In this document: positions 6,652-12,722 of the stretch, piece by piece | How the letters are laid out: each line of letters begins with the position of its first letter | Numbering within the stretch: the first letter of the stretch is position 1 | Origin: an uncultured Bacteroidales bacterium | GTDB lineage: Bacteria; Bacteroidota; Bacteroidia; Bacteroidales; Muribaculaceae | DNA: 23,915 nucleotides | Assembly (NCBI GenBank): GCA_958418815.1 | Contig: CATZGB010000041.1 | Location: 1-23,915 of the forward strand | Direction of reading: 5' to 3' | Notes under the pieces: generated by a model | Told to the model about the DNA's origin: nothing | The model's database searches: none | The model's input: only the letters and a program-made list of their open reading frames with translations | Made by a program: the position numbers and the translations under genes

Positions 6652-7950
6652 CTATTTCACATCGAAGCCGGAATCGGTGACGGCTTTCACCACTGCCGCC
6701 GAATCGAAATCCCCTTCTACCGTAGCGGATGCGGCGGAAAGGTCGACTTCGACTTTTTCCACGCCGGGGATGGCGGCGATGGCTTTCTCTACTGTCATGC
6801 GGCAGTGGTTGCATGACATACCTTCGATTTTGAATGTCTGTGTCATATCTGAAGATGTATGTGTATTACTATGATGGTGATGCCTGGTGGCGAAGAATGA
6901 ATACGTCAGCAGAAAAAGCAGCAAGATGGTGCATGATGTCTCAAACCAGCCAAACGAATGATGGCAGGCGTGGGATGTGGCTCCGGTGGCGTGTCCCGAC
7001 ATCCCGAACCATTCCACCGGCAGAAGGTAATCGACAATGAGGCCGAAAAACAGAGCGGTGACAATGACCGACATCACATATATGGCAGTGGCTTTTTTGC
7101 CTATGGCGCGCCCAAGCACCATCATTGAGGCAAAGTTGGCGGCAGGACCGGCCATTAGCAACACGAAGGCAGCCCCAGGATTGAGTCCTTTCAAGACCAG
7201 AGACATCGCGATGGGAATGGAACCGGTGGCGCAGACATACATTGGGACCGCGACTACAATCATAGCCAGCATCGCCAGCAACGGACGGTCGCTAAGCGAC
7301 ACCAGAAACTGGTCTGGCACATATACTGTAATCAGCGCGGCCACTATCAGGCCGATGACAAGCCATTTGCCCACACTGGCCACCATATCCACCAATCCAT
7401 ACCTGACCGCGGCCCACAATCGTGCGGCCATACCAATATGGTTGTTCCTGCCGTCTGAGTGGCAACCGTCTCCGCATACATCGGTACAAGAAGCAGAAGT
7501 CTCTTTCCCGGAAGCGGCGACATACTTCTGTTTGTCCCGGTCAAACGCGTTGACCCAGACTCCGCCGACAAAGCCGCCGACCAGGGCGGCTATGGGCCGC
7601 AGAACAGCCATCGGCAACCCGAGCAGTGAGTATGTGGCAGCGATGCTGTCCACGCCGGTCTGTGGTGTGGCAATCAGAAACGAGGTGGTCGCTCCCTTAG
7701 AAGCACCCTGGCGGTGAAGTCCGACAGCAGTTGGAAGCACGCCGCAGGAACAAAGCGGCAGAGGCACACCCAGCAGGGCTGCCTTGACGACCGGTTTCCA
7801 GCCTTTCCCCGCAAGGTGACGGCTCATAGTCTCCGGTTTCACGAATTCATGGAGCAGCCCGGCAATCAGAAAGCCGAGCAGTATATATGGCGACATCTCG
7901 TTGAGAATGTCAAGCAATGACGAGAAAAACCTACTGAAATCCATGTCCAT
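6652..7950 (-). CDS. SO_0444-type Cu/Zn efflux permease with C-terminal HMA domain
   Basis: This inner-membrane permease (432 residues) belongs to the DUF318/SO_0444 group, linked to copper or zinc export. The first half has the signature VPLPLCSCGVLPTAVGL (about residues 62-78) and the segment with GATTSFLIATPQTGVDSI. A cytosolic loop rich in Cys and His follows (CTDVCGDGCHSDGRNNH, about 155-171). The second half has the matching permease repeat with PMYVCATGSIPIAMSLVLKG and AGPAANFASM. After the last membrane segment come a His-rich linker (HHHHSNTH) and a complete HMA domain (about 369-432) with the metal-binding GMSCNHC (Cys380 and Cys383). An ATG at 7944 is an equal start choice. Its own promoter-like element lies just upstream. 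Which metal is moved is not shown by the sequence. Confidence 0.9.
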   Translation of the reverse strand: MDMDFSRFFSSLLDILNEMSPYILLGFLIAGLLHEFVKPETMSRHLAGKGWKPVVKAALLGVPLPLCSCGVLPTAVGLHRQGASKGATTSFLIATPQTGVDSIAATYSLLGLPMAVLRPIAALVGGFVGGVWVNAFDRDKQKYVAASGKETSASCTDVCGDGCHSDGRNNHIGMAARLWAAVRYGLVDMVASVGKWLVIGLIVAALITVYVPDQFLVSLSDRPLLAMLAMIVVAVPMYVCATGSIPIAMSLVLKGLNPGAAFVLLMAGPAANFASMMVLGRAIGKKATAIYVMSVIVTALFFGLIVDYLLPVEWFGMSGHATGATSHACHHSFGWFETSCTILLLFLLTYSFFATRHHHHSNTHTSSDMTQTFKIEGMSCNHCRMTVEKAIAAIPGVEKVEVDLSAASATVEGDFDSAAVVKAVTDSGFDVK

Positions 7951-7962
7951 ATTTCTTTTTAT

Positions 7963-7971
7963 GCAAAGTTA
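7963..7971 (-). promoter_or_regulatory. Likely -7 element of the metal permease gene
   Basis: The minus strand reads TAACTTTGC, a full match to TAnnTTTG. No clear TTTG lies 19-21 nt upstream, which would fit a promoter needing an activator. The predicted start leaves a leader of only about 7-13 nt before the ATGs at 7950 and 7944. Confidence 0.5.
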
Positions 7972-8055
7972 GTCATAATCAGCAAGTCTGCCGTTAAACA
8001 ATTGCGGGATAAAATTGCATCATTCCCGATTCGCGAAGAATGCATATATATATAT

Positions 8056-8082
8056 GACAAAAGAGCCGGACTAATGCCCGGC
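8056..8082 (-). terminator. Terminator of the sigma-factor operon
   Basis: On the minus strand a 5-bp GC stem (8078-8082 with 8065-8069) has an 8-nt loop and is followed by TCTTTTGTC. It lies 30 nt behind the outer-membrane barrel gene and separates it from the metal permease gene. A short run of alternating T and A follows. Confidence 0.6.
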
Positions 8083-8111
8083 CCAATTATGATGGATATG
8101 GTGTATGAATG

Positions 8112-9179
8112 TCAGAACAAAAGCGTTATGCCGGTCGAGAACGCCCCGAAGTCCATTGCTGTTGAGTTCTTCAGCACATCCATAGGGGAATAACGGGCAT
8201 ACAGGCCGATGCCATTGTAATGCACCGACAGCAACGCGTCGACAGTAACCGGAGTCTGGGCGATGCCAGTGGTCTTTATGGAGTATGATTCATCGCCGAC
8301 TTTATACTGGGTCTTGATGTTCGCCGAAGTGTTGAAATTGACCACCGGGCCAAATGTCACTCCCCATCGGTCTTTCGGACCGAATGAGAGGGTGCATAAC
8401 ACCGGAACTTCAAGGCTGAACACATTGATACGCGAGCGTCGGTCGGTCATATAGTCGGCATACGGTTCGAGAGAGATGCGGCCATCAGGATTTTTGTGAA
8501 AATAACGATTCCCTTTTGTCACGAAATTACGCCCTTCAACGCCCAAGCCGGTGGCCACCGCCAGTGAACGATAACGCATCTCCACACCCATGACCATCAG
8601 CCATGACGCCTCTATGCTTCGCCCCATTGACGCGTCGAATGAAGGTGACGCGCAGGTCGGGGTCACCCAGCCCAAGGAGAGTCCGCGTGTCACGATCTGC
8701 CACTTGACCGCGTTTCTGTCAGAAAGGCTTATTGCGAAATCGCTCCACTTTTTCCCAATATATGATTTCTGTGAGCGGTTTTCCGGGTCGGAGAATGAGA
8801 AATTGTAGCTTTGCGGAGTCCCTTCGGCATCTTGATATGACACTTTCACGTTGTTGGCCGTCTCCACCACAAGCACGTCACTTATATTGCCGCATTTGAC
8901 TCTGAAATGCGAAAATGTGTTCATGTTCTTTCTGGCTTGTGTGTCATAATAGAAGTTGTCCTCGGTGTCGTTGAGCCCCTTGATAGTGATTTGTATTGAT
9001 GATGCGTCAGAATGGATGTCAAGGTCTGATGCCTTTGACACATTGAGCAACGTGTCGACAGGGATATGCGACACCACAGGTATCGAATCACAGGTTGACA
9101 CCGTCGTGCCCGGATTGGCGGCAGACAAGAGGGAGCAGGTGAGGGCAGCGGAGAGACAGACAAATATTTTACGGAACAT
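8112..9179 (-). CDS. Predicted outer-membrane beta-barrel protein
   Basis: The 355-residue protein begins with a signal peptide (MFRKIFVCLSAALTCSLLSAA). Residues about 45-130 form a beta-rich domain of unknown type (SKASDLDIHSDASSIQITIK and following). From about residue 165 onward, alternating strands ending in aromatic residues (GVTFGPVVNFN, LLSVHYNGIGLYARYSP) and a C-terminal TGITLLF with terminal Phe point to a small outer-membrane barrel. It is the last gene of the operon that starts with the ECF sigma factor and lies 31 nt behind the DUF6108-like gene. I do not recognise a named family. A role as sensor or target of the sigma factor is inference from position only. Confidence 0.7.
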   Translation of the reverse strand: MFRKIFVCLSAALTCSLLSAANPGTTVSTCDSIPVVSHIPVDTLLNVSKASDLDIHSDASSIQITIKGLNDTEDNFYYDTQARKNMNTFSHFRVKCGNISDVLVVETANNVKVSYQDAEGTPQSYNFSFSDPENRSQKSYIGKKWSDFAISLSDRNAVKWQIVTRGLSLGWVTPTCASPSFDASMGRSIEASWLMVMGVEMRYRSLAVATGLGVEGRNFVTKGNRYFHKNPDGRISLEPYADYMTDRRSRINVFSLEVPVLCTLSFGPKDRWGVTFGPVVNFNTSANIKTQYKVGDESYSIKTTGIAQTPVTVDALLSVHYNGIGLYARYSPMDVLKNSTAMDFGAFSTGITLLF

Positions 9180-9210
9180 AGTATATTTAGTTGTTATGTG
9201 TGATGAATGA

Positions 9211-9675
9211 TTATTTTGACAGTTTTTTCACAAACGATTCGGCCTGAGCCCTCGACAATACCCCGTCGAAGTATATCACCATCACCGTGGGACTGGCAGG
9301 TTTGGCGTTGTATATGTAATAAAGATATCGGTTGTGCTTGCGACCATCGACAGTGACAGGCTTGAGCATGAAAAACGCATACTGCAGTTTCCCATCCTTG
9401 TAACGGACATTGCGGCCTATGGCCTTAGCGCCGTCGGCAAGCACCAATGGCTGGATTATCGGGGCGTATGTCTTCGCGTCGCCTTTGAATGTCGCAAGGT
9501 TTGACAGATAGTTCGCACGCAGAAAACGCTGTTCGCCACTCATCATGGTTTCTGTGACAGAGGGGTCGTTCACATATTTTCCTCCGAAAATCTGGTTTAT
9601 CTGTAACCCGCTCTGGGCTGCCGCCGCCAAAGTGGCGACAATCATCGTCAGGGTCATCAATATGATACGTCTCAT
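9211..9675 (-). CDS. DUF6108-like secreted protein
   Basis: The 154-residue protein has an N-terminal signal peptide ending near AAAAQ, then SGLQINQIFGGKYVNDPSV and a beta-rich body. The stretches VLADGAKAIGRNVRYKDG and YAFFMLKPV, with PTVMVIYFDGVLSRAQAESF near the end, match my memory of Bacteroides proteins annotated DUF6108, which also sit near an ECF sigma factor. It is predicted to be periplasmic or exported; no enzyme motif is visible. Gaps of 23 and 31 nt to its neighbours place it inside the sigma operon. The family name is from recall, not from a search. Confidence 0.7.
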   Translation of the reverse strand: MRRIILMTLTMIVATLAAAAQSGLQINQIFGGKYVNDPSVTETMMSGEQRFLRANYLSNLATFKGDAKTYAPIIQPLVLADGAKAIGRNVRYKDGKLQYAFFMLKPVTVDGRKHNRYLYYIYNAKPASPTVMVIYFDGVLSRAQAESFVKKLSK

Positions 9676-9698
9676 AATGGATATTGAATGTTGGGTTG

Positions 9699-10205
9699 TT
9701 AGTTCTCAGTCAGTAGAGGCTGTGACTCGTATATGTCTATCACAGGTATGGCATCTCCAAGTTCGTCACGCACTGCCTGGCGAATCTCCAGGGCGCAGTC
9801 TCCGAATTCGCGCATGTCAGACTGGAGCTGACGTATGACAGCATCTTCGTCTGTGACCATCTTGCCGTCGATATACGCGATGCATGTGGAGTCGACGGAA
9901 TGCAATCCAGGGGTCAGCATAAAATGTATAGCCAGGGTGACCGCCACAGCCACAGCCGCGGCTACACCGGTAACAGCGACCCAAGATTTGCGGGCATTAT
10001 GTTTCCGGCTTCCGGTATTTGCATTGTGCCGCAACCCCATGACGGCTTTGGCCTCGTCAATCGCCGGGTGGGAATAACTTGTGGTCGCCACCATGATTCT
10101 CAGACGCGCCTCCTCCGCGTCTGTCAGCGAGCAATCGAAATACTTTTCGATCAGCGTCAGCAATTGTGGCTGCGGGATGTCATTGGTTTTCATATCTTCA
10201 ATCAT
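9699..10205 (-). CDS. Putative membrane-anchored anti-sigma factor
   Basis: The 168-residue protein has a cytosolic N-terminal helical part (LLTLIEKYFDCSLTDAEEAR), one membrane segment at about residues 75-96 (VAVTGVAAAVAVAVTLAIHF), and a periplasmic end with CIAYIDGKMVTDEDAVIRQL. The topology and the position directly behind an ECF sigma gene fit an anti-sigma factor. The N-terminal part lacks a classical zinc-finger HxxxCxxC motif, so it would be a non-ZAS type if it is one. The ATG at 10205 overlaps the sigma stop codon by 8 nt, which favours translational coupling; a second ATG lies at 10193. The function is inferred from context and topology. Confidence 0.65.
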   Translation of the reverse strand: MIEDMKTNDIPQPQLLTLIEKYFDCSLTDAEEARLRIMVATTSYSHPAIDEAKAVMGLRHNANTGSRKHNARKSWVAVTGVAAAVAVAVTLAIHFMLTPGLHSVDSTCIAYIDGKMVTDEDAVIRQLQSDMREFGDCALEIRQAVRDELGDAIPVIDIYESQPLLTEN

Positions 10206-10701
10206 GGTTGGTTTTGCGGTATAGTTCTCGAATCGCTTTCCGGGCGCGGCTGAGTGTCATTCTCACATTCTCCTGGGTCATCCCGAGGCTTTGCGCGATT
10301 TCGGGATATGTGGCCCCCTCGATGTCATGCAGCCGGAATACCGTGTATTGTGTCTCATTCAGTGCCTGGCGGCTCAATCTCAACACGGTGTTGTATGTCG
10401 CCACTTTCTCTTTCTCGGTCGATTCATATTCGTCAGTTGCCTGCTCGTTGACATCATCCATCGCTACGGTTGGGTGTGCGCGGGTTGACCGGAACAAGTC
10501 TATGGCGGAATTCCTGACGGCCGTGTAGCTCAGCTTTATGGCTTCCGACTCATTGCCGATATCTGGATGCCTCGACCAGAGACGACAGAAAGCATCATGA
10601 AGGACATCCTCCGCGCTGTCAGGGCCGGCAATTCCCGCGGCGACACCGTGGAGCCTGGCTCTGAAACGCATAAATGTGGATGTGAGGATGTCGGTTTTCA
10701 T
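10198..10701 (-). CDS. ECF-type RNA polymerase sigma factor
   Basis: The 167-residue protein has the two domains of an extracytoplasmic-function sigma factor. Region 2 is at about residues 5-73 and includes AEDVLHDAFCRLWSR and YTAVRNSAIDLFR. Region 4, at about 110-160, has the helix-turn-helix ATYPEIAQSLGMTQENVRMT followed by SRARKAIREL. The start at 10701 gives a complete region 2; an upstream in-frame ATG at 10830 would add a basic leader unlike the family and overlap the AraC gene. It should direct polymerase to its own operon and perhaps other envelope genes, and be held in check by the membrane protein encoded next. Confidence 0.9.
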   Translation of the reverse strand: MKTDILTSTFMRFRARLHGVAAGIAGPDSAEDVLHDAFCRLWSRHPDIGNESEAIKLSYTAVRNSAIDLFRSTRAHPTVAMDDVNEQATDEYESTEKEKVATYNTVLRLSRQALNETQYTVFRLHDIEGATYPEIAQSLGMTQENVRMTLSRARKAIRELYRKTNHD

Positions 10702-10708
10702 TTCATAT

Positions 10709-10770
10709 GTATAACGAGGGATGCAGCGGAGTGTAACAGCGGCAGTGTGTTTTTTTCCAAAAAAAGTGTG
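10709..10770 (-). promoter_or_regulatory. Candidate ECF-type promoter and A/T-tract before the sigma gene
   Basis: On the minus strand, a GTTACAC element (10731-10737) stands 14 nt before CGTTATAC (10709-10716), which resembles the -35/-10 pair of autoregulated ECF sigma genes in this phylum. Upstream, seven T, two C and seven A (10750-10765, plus strand) form an A/T dyad bordered on both sides by GTGTG. The leader to the ATG at 10701 would be only a few nucleotides. This rests on pattern memory and is tentative. Confidence 0.3.
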
Positions 10771-10801
10771 TCGTTCAGGTGTCTGTGCTTCGTGGAGTCT
10801 G

Positions 10802-11362
10802 TCAGACCTGGGTGATTGGCCGCCGGTCATTCTCTCCCTGGCGCAGGTACTGGGATGGGGTAAGACCTGTCACCTCCTTGAACTGGCGGGAAAGATGTGA
10901 CACCGATGAATATCCGGCAAGGTCGGCGATTTCGCTGATGCTCATCTGATTGTAGCCCATCAGTTCCTTCACGAGCTCTATCTTCTGGGCGATGAAATAT
11001 TTCTCTATCGTGCGGCCTTCTTGCGCCGAGAATATCCTGCTCGCCGTGTCATAAGTTATATCCAGGTGTTTTTCAAGACAAGCCGAGAGGTTGAGCGGAC
11101 ACTCGCGCTCGATACGCACATGCCGTATGATTGTCTTCTTGATATTTTCCACAATCATCGCGTTACGGTCTGATATCCTCTCGAATCCGTCAGCCTCCAG
11201 CTCCCTGTCGAGGTCTTCAAGGGATATCCCTGCCAACTCTTCGTCAGGAATCCTGACTGTGCCGAGCATTATCTCCGCATTATGTATGCCGAGTTTTTCC
11301 AGGATGGTCTCCACCGCCCGCATACAATGGCGGCAGACCATGTTCTTTATCATTATGTCCAT
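10802..11362 (-). CDS. AraC-family regulator with N-terminal HMA metal-binding domain
   Basis: The 186-residue cytosolic regulator has two parts. Residues 1-68 form an HMA-like ferredoxin fold with the metal-binding motif NMVCRHCMRAVE (Cys10, Cys13). Residues about 80-180 contain the AraC DNA-binding domain: the first helix-turn-helix around DITYDTASRIFSAQEGR, then MSISEIADLAGYSSVSHLSR and the family end FKEVTGLTPSQYLR. This arrangement is common in Bacteroidetes near copper or other metal export genes. An ATG at 11353 is an alternative start. It precedes the sigma gene by about 100 nt and lies 2.9 kb from the HMA-bearing metal permease, its most likely local target. Direct binding of metal and the target are inferences. 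Confidence 0.85.
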   Translation of the reverse strand: MDIMIKNMVCRHCMRAVETILEKLGIHNAEIMLGTVRIPDEELAGISLEDLDRELEADGFERISDRNAMIVENIKKTIIRHVRIERECPLNLSACLEKHLDITYDTASRIFSAQEGRTIEKYFIAQKIELVKELMGYNQMSISEIADLAGYSSVSHLSRQFKEVTGLTPSQYLRQGENDRRPITQV

Positions 11363-11380
11363 CAGATGTCACAAAATTTT

Positions 11381-11414
11381 AAGAGCGGCCTCCCGGATCA
11401 GGAGACCGCTCTTT
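11381..11414 (-). terminator. Hairpin behind the gyrA-TPR operon
   Basis: Arms of about 13 nt pair with one mismatch around a 6-nt loop (8 bp AAGAGCGG/CCGCTCTT outer, then 4-5 more). On the minus strand it is followed by TTAAAATTTTG, a broken T-run. It lies about 60 nt past the TPR gene and just ahead of the AraC gene. Confidence 0.7.
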
Positions 11415-11474
11415 GGATTATGAATTGGCGGAAATCCCGTCAATGATTGCTCAGAATTGCGTATGAATGCCAGA

Positions 11475-12686
11475 TCACATAGCTCTCACGCGCTCGAGAT
11501 TTGCCTCATCTCCGATTTTGTAATAAATCGAACGGAGAAGAGTCAGGCAGTCGGTGAGATTCTCATTGATCTGGTAAGCTTTCTCAAGGTAGCCTGCGGC
11601 CTCGCGGTAGAGGGGGAAAGTGCGCTCCTGGCAGAATTTGTCATAATCGGCCTGTGACACATTGGCACCTTCGTTCTGGTCGATGGCATCGGCCTCCTGG
11701 CAAAGCTTGTAGGCATACTGGAAGAGAGCGTTAGAGTTGTTCTCGTCAAGTTCGATAGCCTTTTTGTAAAGGGCCTTGGCTTCGTCTGTCTTGCCCTGCT
11801 GGTCGAGGATGATGCCCTTGAGGAAGTAGACCTGGCCATTGTTGGGATCCTTGGCGATGTAGGGGTCAAGGAGTTCCGAAGCCTTGTCATATTCCTTTTT
11901 GTCGAGGTAATTGTTGATGATGGTTCCGAGGTAGCTGTTCTCGGGATAAACCTCGTAGGCGGCCTGGGCGATTTCGGCAGCCTTGGCAAGGTCTTTCATC
12001 TGGGTGGCGGAGGTGATGGCATAGTCATATGCCTCCTTCTTGTCATAACCGAGCTTGATGGCTTCAAGGAAGCTGTTGAGCGCGGGAGCAGGGTCATTGG
12101 CCAGAGAGTATGCACAACCGGTGTAGAACTCATACATGCCGACGATTGTGTCGGGCTGCGCTTTCAGGCCGGCCTTGGCAAAACGCTCATCCTTGGGGAG
12201 GTTGATGAACAGAGTCCACGCCTGAGCTGCCTTAGGATAATCGCGGGCATCGTTGTAGAACCACTGTCCGGCGTCTGCCGTGAGGGGATAATTGTTGACA
12301 ATCAGTTTGATGATGTCTTTGGAGTATTTGGTTTTCACCTTGCCTTTGGCATCGACAACTGAGTCAAGGGGAAGGGCCTTCTGGAGGTAGTCGAATCCAT
12401 CAAGCACGAACTGTGCGGCCTGGGGGGCATTGAGTTCGCCGGTCACACGCTGCATCGCGGCTGCGTTGTTTACAAAGTCGATGGCTCCCTTGCCGGCGAC
12501 ATACCAGGTCTGGGCCTGATTGGCAGACTCGGGATTGGTGAATGCCGGGGTCAGGGTCTCGATGGCTTTCGGATACGAGGTTACATCTCCTTTGAGCTGA
12601 TGCTCCACATCCTTGACAACCTGCATCTGGGCCGACATGGAACCCACTGCAAGACAGGCAAGACCTAAGATGCTGATTTTCTTCAT
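11475..12686 (-). CDS. Secreted tetratricopeptide-repeat protein
   Basis: The 403-residue protein begins with a signal peptide (MKKISILGLACLAVGSMSAQ), so it should be periplasmic or envelope-bound. The body is helical, with clear TPR units in the second half: NGQVYFLKGIILDQQGKTDE, then AKALYKKAIELDENNSNALF and REAAGYLEKAYQINENLTDC. Less regular repeats occupy residues about 50-240. TPR proteins bind other proteins; the partner is unknown. The gene lies 36 nt behind gyrA on the same strand and I recall the same pair in Bacteroides, so co-transcription with gyrA is likely even though a direct link to gyrase is not expected for an exported protein. Confidence 0.88.
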   Translation of the reverse strand: MKKISILGLACLAVGSMSAQMQVVKDVEHQLKGDVTSYPKAIETLTPAFTNPESANQAQTWYVAGKGAIDFVNNAAAMQRVTGELNAPQAAQFVLDGFDYLQKALPLDSVVDAKGKVKTKYSKDIIKLIVNNYPLTADAGQWFYNDARDYPKAAQAWTLFINLPKDERFAKAGLKAQPDTIVGMYEFYTGCAYSLANDPAPALNSFLEAIKLGYDKKEAYDYAITSATQMKDLAKAAEIAQAAYEVYPENSYLGTIINNYLDKKEYDKASELLDPYIAKDPNNGQVYFLKGIILDQQGKTDEAKALYKKAIELDENNSNALFQYAYKLCQEADAIDQNEGANVSQADYDKFCQERTFPLYREAAGYLEKAYQINENLTDCLTLLRSIYYKIGDEANLERVRAM

Positions 12687-12722
12687 GACGAAAAAGTTTT
12701 ATGATATGTGTTGTAAGGTAAT

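Noticed and set aside
8043..8055. Run of alternating T and A
   Set aside because: A 13-nt TA run in an AT-rich intergenic stretch after a terminator is expected by chance and has no unit structure of a repeat array.
10702..10830. Longer sigma factor beginning at the ATG at 10830
   Set aside because: The added 43 residues are unlike sigma region 2 leaders and would overlap the AraC gene and the likely promoter.
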